Positions 7,877 through 16,625 of a stretch of 64,000 nucleotides of DNA are shown piece after piece (position 1 is the first letter of the stretch; each line of letters starts with the position of its first letter). The DNA is from JAZNQN01 sp045590195 (GTDB lineage Bacteria; Bacillota; Clostridia; UMGS1883; UMGS1540). The position numbers were made by a program, and so were the translations under genes. The DNA lies in assembly GCA_045590195.1 (NCBI GenBank), contig JAZNQN010000073.1, positions 62,001 to 126,000 on the forward strand. Direction: 5' to 3'. The notes beneath the pieces were generated by a model that saw only the letters and a list, made by a program, of their open reading frames with translations, had not been told where the DNA came from and did not search any database.

Positions 7877-8683
7877 TTATTTACATATTCTTATAACATA
7901 CTCATAATAGTTATCACGTTCAATTCTTTTGGATTTTGTTTTAATGCCGGCGTCTTCAACAAGCTTAATTGCTTGTTTAAAAGTGTTAAACACGATCTTG
8001 TAATCATTAACACCTGCACAGCGTGGTTTTTTAAACGAACTGCGATGGCGGTATTTAGCTTCTTTATTATAAGAAGTACATATGTAATTTTTAAGTTGCT
8101 GAGCATCCATTTGAAGCTCAATGGCCTTTTTAAGAACATTTATTCTCTCTGATTCGTCAGATATGTTTAAAAGTTCAAACGCATGTTCCTCTGTTAAATT
8201 ATTTTCAATTATAATGTTTTTAACCGTTGAAGAAAGTCTGCTAAGTTTAAGCATTTTCGAAACAACAGTTTCTCTCATGCCAACTTTCTTTGAAATCTGT
8301 TCTCTATCAATATCATGGTCAAATAATAAATGGTAACACGCGGAGGCCTTTTCAAAAAAATTAATGTTTTTCCGCTGAAAATTTTCAGCAAGAGCAAAAA
8401 CAGCGCTTTGATTATCGGAAATATCCATAACAATCGCCCTTATAGTGTCAAGTCCGGCAATTTCTGCACCTCTGAGCCGCCTTTCTCCTGAAATCAATTC
8501 ATAAGAGCCGGGAATTATCTTTCTGACAAGAATAGGCTGCAAAAGTCCTATTTCTTTAATCGAGTCAGCAAGGTCAGACACAGAAGTAACATCGAAAAAT
8601 CTTCTTACTTTATAAGGATTAGGCTTAATATCTTTTATCGGAATGTTAATTACTTTGTCGGAGTTATCGTAGGTATCATACAT
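7877..8683 (-). CDS. noc: Second ParB-family protein, Noc-like
   Basis: 268 residues from the ATG at 8683, which has AAAGGGG eight bases upstream; a longer frame lacks a ribosome site. It contains a CTP-binding domain with GERRLRG (residues 66-72), a helix-turn-helix near 120-145 (DREQISKKVGMRETVV) and a divergent C-terminus. The position between rsmG and soj is that of noc, the nucleoid-occlusion factor that binds DNA and the membrane. The N-terminus here (starting MYDTYDNSDKVI) lacks the amphipathic membrane helix of Bacillus Noc, so nucleoid occlusion cannot be assumed. It has its own promoter. Confidence 0.8.
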   Translation of the reverse strand: MYDTYDNSDKVINIPIKDIKPNPYKVRRFFDVTSVSDLADSIKEIGLLQPILVRKIIPGSYELISGERRLRGAEIAGLDTIRAIVMDISDNQSAVFALAENFQRKNINFFEKASACYHLLFDHDIDREQISKKVGMRETVVSKMLKLSRLSSTVKNIIIENNLTEEHAFELLNISDESERINVLKKAIELQMDAQQLKNYICTSYNKEAKYRHRSSFKKPRCAGVNDYKIVFNTFKQAIKLVEDAGIKTKSKRIERDNYYEYVIRICK

Positions 8684-8722
8684 AAACACAACCCCTTTCG
8701 AAGAAATCTTCCATCGAAAGCT

Positions 8723-8751
8723 ATAATACCACATATAACGCGTACTGTAAA
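8723..8751 (-). promoter_or_regulatory. Promoter of the noc-like gene
   Basis: Minus strand TTTACA, 17 bases, TATTAT with TG one base before it. The leader can form a small hairpin (CTTTCGA with TCGAAAG) whose 3' arm abuts the ribosome binding site. Confidence 0.65.
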
Positions 8752-8764
8752 GAAAAACAATTCG

Positions 8765-9466
8765 TCAAATTATTGGTTCTTTAGACGGTTTTCCCGCATT
8801 TCTCGGAAACTTAGAAGGTGTTTTACAAACTTTTCGAATTACAACGACACGATGTTCCAAACCTTCCCAAAAAACCTTATGAACTTTTTCAAGTTTTCCT
8901 CCTAAAATTTTAATTGCTTTTTCTGCATTTTCGACTTCTGCCTCAGCATCGCGGCCTTTAAGCGCCAAAAAAACACCACCTGTTTTGACAAAAGGCAAGC
9001 AATATTCACATAAAACAGGTAAATTTGCGACAGCGCGTGATGTTGCAACATCAAAATTTTCACGAAACTTAGGGTTTTTGCCGCCTTCCTCTGCACGCAT
9101 ATGAAAAGCATTCGCTTCCAAAAGTCCTATCTCATTTATAACGGTATTTAGAAAATTAACCCTTTTACCTAAAGAATCAATCATTGTAAGCTTAATATCA
9201 TCTCTTACAATAGCAAGCGGAATGCCCGGGAAACCTGCCCCCGTACCAACGTCGATTACACTGCTTCCGCTTTCAATAAGATTCTGGCAAGAAATACTGT
9301 CAACAAAATGCTTTAAATTAACTTCGTCTGATTCGGTAATTGCAGTAAGATTAAACTGTTTATTGGTCTCAATAAGCAAATCTTCATATTTTTTAAATTT
9401 ATAAGCAATGTCATCAGTTGGGTCAATACCAAAATTAATAAGTCCCTTTTCTAAAATAGCGTTCAT
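8765..9466 (-). CDS. rsmG: 16S rRNA (guanine-N7) methyltransferase RsmG
   Basis: Methylates G527 (E. coli numbering) in the 530 loop of 16S rRNA using S-adenosylmethionine. 233 residues, normal for the family. The SAM-binding motif I is visible as 'VIDVGTGAGFPGIPLAI' around residues 66-82, followed by motifs near 'LTMIDSLGKRVNFL' and 'DVATSRAVANL', all characteristic of RsmG/GidB. Its start overlaps the mnmG stop by four bases (ATGA), so translation is coupled. Loss of this enzyme gives low-level streptomycin resistance in other bacteria. Confidence 0.96.
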   Translation of the reverse strand: MNAILEKGLINFGIDPTDDIAYKFKKYEDLLIETNKQFNLTAITESDEVNLKHFVDSISCQNLIESGSSVIDVGTGAGFPGIPLAIVRDDIKLTMIDSLGKRVNFLNTVINEIGLLEANAFHMRAEEGGKNPKFRENFDVATSRAVANLPVLCEYCLPFVKTGGVFLALKGRDAEAEVENAEKAIKILGGKLEKVHKVFWEGLEHRVVVIRKVCKTPSKFPRNAGKPSKEPII

Positions 9467-11337
9467 GCATTTTTCATCCTCTCAACATAAACAAGCAAAA
9501 CAGAAATATCTGCAGGCGAAACACCGGAAATTCTTGAAGCCTGACCTAAATTATCCGGTCTGAATTTCGAAAGCTTCTGTCTTGCCTCTATTCTGAGTCC
9601 GGCAATATCTTCGTAGTTAATTTCAGCCGGTATTTTTTTATTTTCAAGCTTTCTGAACTGCTCTACAATTATTCTTTGCCTCTTAATATATCCGGCATAT
9701 TTAATCTTAACCTCAGCCTGGGATAAAATATCTGCAGGCAAATCGGGTCTTTCAGTATCAATTTCGGTTAAATCAATAATTCCTACCTGCGGCCTCCTAA
9801 TTAAATCCGCTAAACGAATACCTGTTGAAACGGTTTCTGTACCGCATTTTTCAAGTATTTCATTAAGTTTTGCAGTAGGTGGAACAGATGTTCTTTCAAG
9901 TCTTTCTATTTCTTTGTCAATAAGATGCATCTTGTTCTTAAATTTTTCATATCTTTCTTCGCTGATAAGACCAATTTTATATCCTATTGGTGTTAATCTT
10001 TCGTCGGCGTTATCTTCTCTGAGTAAAAGCCTGTATTCAGAACGTGATGTCATCATTCTGTACGGCTCATTTGTACCTTTTGTAACAAGATCATCGATTA
10101 AAACGCCAATATAACCGCCATCTCTGCCTATAACAACAGGTTCTTCTCCTTTAAGGGAAAGGGCAGCATTAATTCCGGCTATAAGTCCCTGTGCAGCAGC
10201 TTCTTCATAGCCCGAGGTGCCGTTAAATTGTCCTGCCCCATAAAGTCCGCTTATTTCTTTAAATTCAAGAGTTTGTTTAAGCTGTAAAGGATTTATACAG
10301 TCGTATTCAATTGCATATGCAGTTCTCATCATTTTGCAGTTTTCAAGGCCTTTAATAGAGTGTAAAATATCAAGCTGAACATCTTCAGGCATAGAAGTTG
10401 AAAGTCCCTGAACATACATTTCGTCAGAATTAAGCCCCATTGGCTCAATAAATATCTGATGACGCGGTTTTTCACTAAATCTAACAACTTTATCCTCAAT
10501 CGACGGACAATATCTCGCACCAACACCCTTAATTTCCCCGCTAAACATAGGCGCTCTGTGCAGATTTGCTCGAATAATTTCGTGAGTTTTTTCATTTGTA
10601 TATGTTAAATAACAGGAAACCTTGTTTTCTAGCTTTCTTTCTTCTTCAAAAGAAAATGGCAAAATTTCTTCATCGCCGCACTGTTCTTCCATCACAGAAA
10701 AATTAACAGTTCTGCCGCTAATTCTCGGTGGAGTACCTGTTTTAAATCTTAAAATTTCAATTCCCTTTTCTTTTAAAGCTTCACTAAGAGCTGTTGCCGC
10801 AAACATTCCGTCAGGTCCGCCCTGATGGCTGTGTTCGCCAACAATAATTTTTCCTCCAAGATAAGTTCCCGAAGAAATTATAACTTTTTTTGCTTTGTAA
10901 ATACCACCGGTCAAAGTCTGAACGCCACAAACAGCACCATCTTCAACTAAAACATCTATTACTTCGCCCTGTTTTACATCAAGATTTTCAGTAAATTCAA
11001 TAATTCTTTTAATTTCTTCTCTGTAAGCCCACCTGTCTGTCTGTGCACGAAGTGCCCAAACAGCCGGGCCTTTACCCTTGTTTAAAATACGCGACTGAAT
11101 AAGTGTGTTGTCAGCCGCTTTGCCCATAATTCCGCCAAGAGCATCGATTTCCCTTACAAGATGGCCCTTAGAACTGCCACCGATATTAGGGTTACAAGCC
11201 ATATTTCCAACGGCATCAAGGCTTAAAGTAAAAAGAGCTGTTTTTGCTCCAAGGCGTGCAGAAGCAACAGCCGCCTCACATCCTGCATGGCCGCCGCCAA
11301 CAACAATTATATCGTATTCATCTCCAAAGTAGTTCAT
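9463..11337 (-). CDS. mnmG: tRNA U34 carboxymethylaminomethyl-modifying enzyme MnmG (GidA)
   Basis: FAD-dependent partner of MnmE that installs the cmnm5 group on wobble uridine 34. 624 residues. The dinucleotide-binding motif 'IVVGGGHAGCEAA' stands near the N-terminus, followed by the family signature 'NPNIGGSSKGHLVREIDALGG' (cut short here as a cue) and the later 'GQFNGTSGYEEAAAQG'. An ATG nine bases upstream (11346) lies directly against the AAGGA, so the start at 11337, nine bases past it, is preferred. It follows mnmE by 12 bases and overlaps rsmG; the three form one unit. Confidence 0.97.
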   Translation of the reverse strand: MNYFGDEYDIIVVGGGHAGCEAAVASARLGAKTALFTLSLDAVGNMACNPNIGGSSKGHLVREIDALGGIMGKAADNTLIQSRILNKGKGPAVWALRAQTDRWAYREEIKRIIEFTENLDVKQGEVIDVLVEDGAVCGVQTLTGGIYKAKKVIISSGTYLGGKIIVGEHSHQGGPDGMFAATALSEALKEKGIEILRFKTGTPPRISGRTVNFSVMEEQCGDEEILPFSFEEERKLENKVSCYLTYTNEKTHEIIRANLHRAPMFSGEIKGVGARYCPSIEDKVVRFSEKPRHQIFIEPMGLNSDEMYVQGLSTSMPEDVQLDILHSIKGLENCKMMRTAYAIEYDCINPLQLKQTLEFKEISGLYGAGQFNGTSGYEEAAAQGLIAGINAALSLKGEEPVVIGRDGGYIGVLIDDLVTKGTNEPYRMMTSRSEYRLLLREDNADERLTPIGYKIGLISEERYEKFKNKMHLIDKEIERLERTSVPPTAKLNEILEKCGTETVSTGIRLADLIRRPQVGIIDLTEIDTERPDLPADILSQAEVKIKYAGYIKRQRIIVEQFRKLENKKIPAEINYEDIAGLRIEARQKLSKFRPDNLGQASRISGVSPADISVLLVYVERMKNA

Positions 11338-11349
11338 TTGTATCATTCC

Positions 11350-12699
11350 TTACTTGCCAAGACAAAACTTGCTGAAAATTCTGTCAACAATTTCATCTGT
11401 TACTGTCATTCCTGTAATTTCCCCTAAAGAAAAAGCCGCATTTTCAAGGTCACTTGCTACCATATCCACAGGAAAATCACTCAAAAGTGTGGATAACGCA
11501 GCTTCAATGTTCTCGCTAGCCCTTATTAAAGCCTCTTTTTGCCTTAAATTTGTTATAAGAACTTTTTCATCGGAAAAAGTTTCATCTCCTACAACAATCT
11601 TAATAATTTCTTCCTTTAACTTGTCAAAACCTGATTCTTCTTTTGCCGAAACATAAATTACCGGTGCACTGTGCTTAAATTCCTGAATTCCAAGGTCAGT
11701 TTTATTAACTGCAATCAAAAGCCTTTTGCCTTCAGCACTTTTTAAAATTTCCATATCTTCTTCAGAAATATTGCAGCTGTCAAGCACCATTATACAAACA
11801 TCGGCTTTATCAATATACTCTTTAGATTTATTTATACCAATTTCTTCAACAATTCCTTCAGCCTCACGAATACCTGCTGTATCGCAAAGTCTGACAGTAA
11901 ACCCGTTAATATTTACAGAAAATTCCAGCACATCACGTGTTGTACCCGGTAAATTAGTTACAATCGCCCTTTCTTCGCCTGCCAGAACATTCATAATTGA
12001 AGATTTCCCTGTATTAGGCCTTCCAATTAAGGCGCAGGATATACCATTTTTAAGAAATGTTCCTTTATCGGCAGTTTTTATAAGGTAATCAATTTCCTTT
12101 TTAATTTCGCTAATTAAGCTGATAAATTCATTTTTTTGAGTATAATCAATATCTTCTTCAGGATAATCTGCAATAACTAAAACCTGAGCTGTAATATCAA
12201 GAATAGTTTCTCTGATTTTGTTAATTTTTTTTGATAAAACGCCGTCAACTCTGTTTACGGCTTCAGAAAGTTCCTCGTTTGTTTTTGAATTTATTAAATC
12301 GATAACTGCCTCGGCCTGAGAAAGGTCCATTTTTCCGTTTAAAAAGGCAATTTTTGAAAACTCTCCCGGCAAAGCCATTCTTGCTCCGGCCCCTATTACA
12401 GCCTCCAAAACCTTTTCACATACAAAATATCCGCCGTGACAATGAATTTCAACAGTATCTTCACCCGTATATGAAGCAGGAGCTTTCATATAAACACATA
12501 AAACTTTATCTATAAGATTTCCGTTTAAATCAACGATACTTCCATATTCCATTAAATATGGTGTAAAATCTTTAACGGGCTTTTTTCCTTTAAAAATTTT
12601 ACCACATATTTCCACTGAATCAGCACCGCTAACCCTTATAATTCCAACTCCACCGCTTCCTCTGGGGGTAGCAATCGCGGCAATGGTATCAAATATCAT
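11350..12699 (-). CDS. mnmE: tRNA modification GTPase MnmE (TrmE)
   Basis: K+-activated GTPase that uses methylene-tetrahydrofolate with MnmG to modify tRNA U34. 449 residues. The N-terminal folate-binding domain starts 'DTIAAIATPRGSGGVGIIRV'; the G domain has G1 'GRPNTGKSS', G3 'DTAGI' and G4 'NKTD'; the C-terminus ends CLGK, a variant of the catalytic C(I/L/V)GK tail with its essential cysteine. An in-frame GTG 18 bases upstream would overlap the ribosome site AAAGGTGAT, so the ATG at 12699 is chosen. Confidence 0.97.
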   Translation of the reverse strand: MIFDTIAAIATPRGSGGVGIIRVSGADSVEICGKIFKGKKPVKDFTPYLMEYGSIVDLNGNLIDKVLCVYMKAPASYTGEDTVEIHCHGGYFVCEKVLEAVIGAGARMALPGEFSKIAFLNGKMDLSQAEAVIDLINSKTNEELSEAVNRVDGVLSKKINKIRETILDITAQVLVIADYPEEDIDYTQKNEFISLISEIKKEIDYLIKTADKGTFLKNGISCALIGRPNTGKSSIMNVLAGEERAIVTNLPGTTRDVLEFSVNINGFTVRLCDTAGIREAEGIVEEIGINKSKEYIDKADVCIMVLDSCNISEEDMEILKSAEGKRLLIAVNKTDLGIQEFKHSAPVIYVSAKEESGFDKLKEEIIKIVVGDETFSDEKVLITNLRQKEALIRASENIEAALSTLLSDFPVDMVASDLENAAFSLGEITGMTVTDEIVDRIFSKFCLGK

Positions 12700-12719
12700 A
12701 TAATCACCTTTATACACTT

Positions 12720-12745
12720 AAAAAGCCATCCAATCGGACGGCTTT
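12720..12745 (-). terminator. Terminator of the rpmH-jag operon
   Basis: Minus strand: nine-pair stem AAGCCGTCC / GGATGGCTT with GATT loop followed by TTTTT, about 45 bases after the jag stop. It separates the rpmH-to-jag genes from mnmE. Confidence 0.7.
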
Positions 12746-12748
12746 ATT

Positions 12749-12777
12749 TTTATATAATGTCTAAGTCCGATATACAA
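12749..12777 (-). promoter_or_regulatory. Probable promoter of mnmE-mnmG-rsmG
   Basis: Minus strand TTGTAT, 17 bases, TATAAA, located between jag and its terminator. The predicted start site falls within the terminator hairpin. Match is moderate. Confidence 0.4.
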
Positions 12778-12791
12778 GACTAAATAAACAC

Positions 12792-13439
12792 TTATATTTC
12801 GTTATTACGGTTTAATGCTATAACAACTCTTCTTGCAGGTTCGTTTCCTGTACTATAAGTACTGATTTTGCTGTTTTCCTGCAAAGCTGAGTGAATAACT
12901 TTTCTTTCATAAGGATTCATAGGTTCCAAAGTAAAACTTCTTCTGTATTTAATAACTTTTTCTGCTGTTTTATTTGCAAGTTTGATTAAAGCTTCTTCTC
13001 TTTTCTGTTTGTAATTTTCAGTATCAATAGAAACTTTAACATAATCTTCAACTTTGCGATTAACAACAAGGTTTGTAAGATACTGAAGAGCTGAAAGTGT
13101 TTCGCCTCTTCTGCCAATAATAATTCCCATGTTTTCGCCTGAAATGTCAACATTAACTTTGTCATCTTCTGCAGTTACATTAACTTCTGCATTCATCTGA
13201 AGTTTATCAAGAACAGTTTCAAGAAATTCTTTTGTAATTTCAGCTGCTTTTCCTTCTTCACAATCATTACAAATTACAGAAACTTTTACTTCTGCATCTT
13301 TACTTCCAATGCCAAAAATACCTTTATTTCCTTCAGATACTACGTCAATTTCAACTTCGTCACGTGAAACGCCAAGCTCTTCAAGTGCTAACGAAACAGC
13401 TTCATCAACCGTTTTTCCTTTTTTTATTATTTCTTTCAT
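12792..13439 (-). CDS. jag: Jag/KhpB (EloR) RNA-binding protein
   Basis: Cytoplasmic RNA-binding protein linked to control of cell elongation and division. 215 residues from the ATG at 13439, which has GGAGG seven bases upstream inside the end of yidC (35-base overlap). Domains in order: Jag-N (about residues 1-50, 'KEIIKKGKTVDEAVSLALEE'), a KH domain around 75-140 with 'IIIGRRGETLSALQYL', and an R3H domain at the C-terminus ('MNPYERKVIHSALQE', ending 'ARRVVIALNR'). It follows yidC as in most Firmicutes. Confidence 0.95.
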   Translation of the reverse strand: MKEIIKKGKTVDEAVSLALEELGVSRDEVEIDVVSEGNKGIFGIGSKDAEVKVSVICNDCEEGKAAEITKEFLETVLDKLQMNAEVNVTAEDDKVNVDISGENMGIIIGRRGETLSALQYLTNLVVNRKVEDYVKVSIDTENYKQKREEALIKLANKTAEKVIKYRRSFTLEPMNPYERKVIHSALQENSKISTYSTGNEPARRVVIALNRNNEI

Positions 13440-14226
13440 GCCAGTTTCCTCCATTATCAAGTTCAATTGTTTCAACCTTTAAAACCTTATTAAGCACAAT
13501 AGTTTGTAAAACCTGAATTGCGCTGCTTATAAACCAATAAAACGATGCTGCCACAGGCATTGTAAAGGTGAAAAATAATGTCATAAGAGGCATCATTGTA
13601 GTCATCATTTTACTTGATTGCTGAGCAGGATTTTCTTCATTTGAAGATGTGTTTTGGGTTTGTTTCGCCTGTGTAATTTTACCGGAAAAATATGTTGCAA
13701 CAGTTGCAAGAATAGGGAAAATCCAAAGTGTTGAAACCATTGCAAAATTAGGAATTGAAGTTAAATCAATACCTAAAAACACTGAATTAAGCCCACATTC
13801 TTTTACTGCCATAACAAGTTTGGCAACAGTAGGGTTTTCAATGCCCATCTGAGCTACAGCATTAGCAGTATCAACACCAAACAAATATCTTCCGGGGTCG
13901 TAAATAACCCAGATAAGTGCTATCAAAACAGGAAACTGTATAAGTAAAGGTAGACATCCTGCAAAAGGACTTATTTTATACTTCTGATAAATTTTCATTG
14001 TTTCCTGACTTTGTTTTTCTTTGTCATTTTTATATTTTTCCTGAATTTCAGAAATTAAAGGCGTAACAGCCTGCATTCTCATCATAGATTTTTGCTGCTT
14101 AATATTAAGTGGCAACAAAATAAGTCTAATAAAAACAGTAAAAATAATAATTGCAACGCCGTAATTATTTACAACGTCATAAATTATTTTTAAAAGTCCA
14201 CCCAAAAGTTTGGCAATAGAACCCAT
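13405..14226 (-). CDS. yidC: Membrane protein insertase YidC (SpoIIIJ/OxaA type)
   Basis: Inserts and folds membrane proteins, alone or with SecYEG. 273 residues, the compact Gram-positive form with five predicted transmembrane segments. The essential positively charged residue of the hydrophilic groove is Arg34 in 'VFIRLILLPLNIKQQ', followed by the cytoplasmic coiled-coil loop 'EKYKNDKEKQSQETMK'. The C-terminal tail is polar and basic. No lipobox is evident at the N-terminus, unlike Bacillus SpoIIIJ. Lies 15 bases after yidD in the conserved rpmH-rnpA-yidD-yidC-jag order. Confidence 0.95.
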   Translation of the reverse strand: MGSIAKLLGGLLKIIYDVVNNYGVAIIIFTVFIRLILLPLNIKQQKSMMRMQAVTPLISEIQEKYKNDKEKQSQETMKIYQKYKISPFAGCLPLLIQFPVLIALIWVIYDPGRYLFGVDTANAVAQMGIENPTVAKLVMAVKECGLNSVFLGIDLTSIPNFAMVSTLWIFPILATVATYFSGKITQAKQTQNTSSNEENPAQQSSKMMTTMMPLMTLFFTFTMPVAASFYWFISSAIQVLQTIVLNKVLKVETIELDNGGNWHERNNKKRKNG

Positions 14227-14241
14227 TTTAATCTCCTTAAA

Positions 14242-14451
14242 TTACTTTAAAGGGTCATATCCGCCTTTACAAAACGGATTACACCTTAAAATTCTTTTAA
14301 TTGAAATAATACCGCCTTTAAAAACCCCGTATTTTTGAATTGCCTGAAAGGCATACTCCGAGCAGGTAGGAATAAATCTGCAACATGGTTTTTTTAAAGG
14401 TGATATTTTCTTTTGATAAAATAAAATTAAATTAAGACACAATTTTTTCAC
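14242..14451 (-). CDS. yidD: Membrane protein insertion efficiency factor YidD
   Basis: 69 residues. The family core is intact: 'YQKKISPLKKPCCRFIPTCS' with 'EYAFQAIQKYGVFKG' and the C-terminal 'RCNPFCKGGYDP', including the conserved cysteines. It is thought to help YidC-dependent insertion at the inner face of the membrane. Its start overlaps the end of rnpA by 20 bases, a common arrangement. Confidence 0.95.
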   Translation of the reverse strand: MKKLCLNLILFYQKKISPLKKPCCRFIPTCSEYAFQAIQKYGVFKGGIISIKRILRCNPFCKGGYDPLK

Positions 14452-14788
14452 TTAAAATTCCGCTCTTTCTGAAAAGATAAACCATATCTTTGTCAAGTTC
14501 AAAGTAAGAGGCATCGGCCGCGGTAGCCCTGGCAACAATAACCAAATCATATCCTGATAAAAGCCTGTCCTCATTTAAGCGATAAATTTCTTTAAGCCGT
14601 CTTCTAACTTTATTGCGCATTACTGCATTTCCAATTTTTTTACTCACGGTAAGACCAAGGCGGTTTATATCTTTGTTAAACTTGTTTTTTCTCAAATAAA
14701 TTACAATTCTTTTAGATACAAAACAACCGCCCCGATAATATAAGCTTTTAAACTCTTTGTTAAGCTTAATGGCTTCCGTTTTTTTCAT
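14432..14788 (-). CDS. rnpA: Ribonuclease P protein component
   Basis: Basic protein subunit that helps the RNase P RNA cleave 5' leaders from pre-tRNA. 118 residues. The RNR signature is clear at 'RLGLTVSKKIGNAVMRNKVR' with 'RRLKEIYR' following. The start ATG (14788) has only a weak AGGT-type ribosome site, so translation may depend on coupling to rpmH, which ends 11 bases upstream. Confidence 0.96.
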   Translation of the reverse strand: MKKTEAIKLNKEFKSLYYRGGCFVSKRIVIYLRKNKFNKDINRLGLTVSKKIGNAVMRNKVRRRLKEIYRLNEDRLLSGYDLVIVARATAADASYFELDKDMVYLFRKSGILSEKIVS

Positions 14789-14799
14789 AGAAATACCTA

Positions 14800-14934
14800 T
14801 TATGCAGAAAGAACTTTTCTGCCCTTTCTTCTTCTGGCTGCCAAAACTTTTCTTCCGTTTTTAGTGCTCATTCTTTTTCTGAAACCGTGTTCCATTTTTC
14901 TGTGTCTTTTATTTGGCTGATATGTTCTTAACAT
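14800..14934 (-). CDS. rpmH: 50S ribosomal protein L34
   Basis: 44 residues, exactly the usual length. The protein starts MLRTYQPNKRHRK and carries 'HGFRKRMSTKNGRKVLAARR', the L34 signature, ending with a basic tail (RKGRKVLSA). A strong GGGAGG site lies eight bases before the ATG. It is the first gene of the leftward operon from the origin region and has a consensus promoter. Confidence 0.97.
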   Translation of the reverse strand: MLRTYQPNKRHRKMEHGFRKRMSTKNGRKVLAARRRKGRKVLSA

Positions 14935-14981
14935 ATTTTCTACACCTCCCTTAACTTAACTGATGACATAAACACTACTGT

Positions 14982-15010
14982 ATTATATATAAAAATAGCG
15001 GTTTTGTCAA
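14982..15010 (-). promoter_or_regulatory. Consensus promoter of the rpmH operon
   Basis: Minus strand TTGACA, 17-base spacer, TATAAT: a perfect match to the sigma-A consensus in both hexamers. The leader to the rpmH start is about 40 bases. Confidence 0.9.
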
Positions 15011-15082
15011 ACCTTTTTTGATTTTTTTAAAAAAATATTCATTTAATGTAAAAAATTTTATTAACTAAAATGTAAAAAATTG

Positions 15083-15111
15083 TTGCTTAAATTAAAAAAA
15101 AATGATATTAT
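15083..15111 (+). promoter_or_regulatory. dnaA promoter
   Basis: TTGCTT, 17 bases, TATTAT with TG one base before the -10. The predicted leader to dnaA is about 190 bases and carries the DnaA boxes at 15155-15269, consistent with autoregulation by DnaA. Confidence 0.65.
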
Positions 15112-15154
15112 ATTAGTTAGTTATATTTATTAAGTAATAAAGTGAAATAAAAAG

Positions 15155-15269
15155 TTTTTCACATTTTTTTATGTTTTCCACATAGTTTTCAACATAAATT
15201 ACTTTATTTTTACTTTAAAAGGTTGGGTTTTCCACAATTTTTACATTTTGATAATTAAACTTTTCCACA
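15155..15269 (+). other. Origin sub-region upstream of dnaA: DnaA-box cluster
   Basis: In the 372-base gap between rpmH and dnaA there are three TTTTCCACA boxes (15174-15182, 15228-15236, 15261-15269), one mismatch from the TTATCCACA consensus and all on the plus strand, plus two weaker copies, TTTTTCACA (15155-15163) and TTTTCAACA (15186-15194). The remainder of the gap is very AT-rich. Together with the cluster after dnaA this forms the bipartite oriC usual in Firmicutes. Confidence 0.85.
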
Positions 15270-15306
15270 ACCCGGAAAACCCTTTATTTTTACGAAGGAG
15301 ACAAAA

Positions 15307-16620
15307 ATGGACGAAAAAATTTCCACAATATGGTCAGAAGTTTTAGGGCTTCTTGAAAACGAAGTTACACCAATTGGATATAATACATGGATAAAAACTA
15401 TTATACCAAAATCAATTGAAAATGAAACTATTACTTTATCAGTTACTTCATCAATCAATAAAAATATGATTGATCATCGTTACAGCGACTTGATTAAAAA
15501 TGCTCTTATTGAAATTACAGGACAGTCATTTAATATAAACGTTGTAGTAGGGGAAGAATCAACTCAGGCATCATCTCCAGAACAGCCACAAAAAATTTAC
15601 GGAATGCCCCTTAACAAAAAATATACATTTGATACTTTTGTTGTTGGTAATTCAAATAGATTTGCACATGCAGCTTCTCTTGCAGTTGCAGAATCTCCAG
15701 CAATGGCTTATAATCCTCTTTTCCTTTATGGTGGAGTTGGACTGGGAAAAACACATTTGCTTCATGCAATAGGTAATTACATAAAAGAAAATAATAAATC
15801 TGCCCAGATAGCTTACATATCATCTGAAACATTTACAAACGAACTTATAAATTCAATCCGTGATAAAAAAACTGAACAATTCAGAAATAAATATAGAAGT
15901 GTTGATGTTTTAATGGTTGATGATATTCAGTTTATTGCCGGAAAAATACAAACAGAAGAAGAATTTTTCCACACATTCAATGCTTTGTACGATGCAAACA
16001 AACAAATTGTTATAACAAGTGATAAACATCCTGAAGAAATAAAAACTCTTGAAGAAAGGCTACGTTCCCGTTTTGAATGGGGACTTATAGGAGATATAAA
16101 TTCTCCTGACTACGAAACAAGAGTTGCAATACTTCAGAAAAAAGCTCAAATTGAAGGAATTGAAATTTCTGATGAAATTTTAAAATATATTGCCGAAAAA
16201 ATTACTTCTAATATAAGAGAGCTTGAAGGAGTTTTCAATAAAGTTTTAGCTTACAGAGGCCTTGTTAATAAAGAAATAACAATGGAAGTTGCATATGAAG
16301 CTTTAAAATATTATGAAGAACACTCGGGAGTAAAAATAATAACGCCAGAAATGGTAGTTGAAAGCTGTTCAAAATTTTACAATATTAAAAAAGAAGATAT
16401 TATGGGAACAAGAAAAACTAAAGAAATAGCCAGAGCAAGACAGGTTTCAATGTATCTTATGAGAGAAATAATTGGAATTGCCCAGCTTAAAATAGCAAAG
16501 TTTTTTGGTAAAGACCATACAACAGTTTCTTATGCAATAGAAAAAATAGAAAAAGAAATAGCTGATAATACTTCTTTCCATATGGAAATAGAATCTTTAA
16601 AAGATGATATTAAAAACTGA
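15307..16620 (+). CDS. dnaA: Chromosomal replication initiator DnaA
   Basis: AAA+ protein that binds DnaA boxes and opens oriC. 437 residues. Domain I occupies about residues 1-80; after a short linker the AAA+ domain shows Walker A 'GGVGLGKTHLLHA' (from 142), Walker B 'VLMVDDIQF' (about 200-208) and the arginine-finger region near 'ERLRSRFEWG'. The C-terminal domain IV contains the DNA-binding signature 'GKDHTTVSYAIEKIE'. A GAAGGAG site lies six bases before the ATG. The linker (domain II) is short. Confidence 0.98.
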   Translation: MDEKISTIWSEVLGLLENEVTPIGYNTWIKTIIPKSIENETITLSVTSSINKNMIDHRYSDLIKNALIEITGQSFNINVVVGEESTQASSPEQPQKIYGMPLNKKYTFDTFVVGNSNRFAHAASLAVAESPAMAYNPLFLYGGVGLGKTHLLHAIGNYIKENNKSAQIAYISSETFTNELINSIRDKKTEQFRNKYRSVDVLMVDDIQFIAGKIQTEEEFFHTFNALYDANKQIVITSDKHPEEIKTLEERLRSRFEWGLIGDINSPDYETRVAILQKKAQIEGIEISDEILKYIAEKITSNIRELEGVFNKVLAYRGLVNKEITMEVAYEALKYYEEHSGVKIITPEMVVESCSKFYNIKKEDIMGTRKTKEIARARQVSMYLMREIIGIAQLKIAKFFGKDHTTVSYAIEKIEKEIADNTSFHMEIESLKDDIKN

Positions 16621-16625
16621 CAAAG

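Noticed and set aside
13367..13382. CACGTG-centred sequence inside jag resembling parS
   Set aside because: Four of sixteen positions differ from the consensus and it lies in a coding region; other CACGTG sites in the window match even less.
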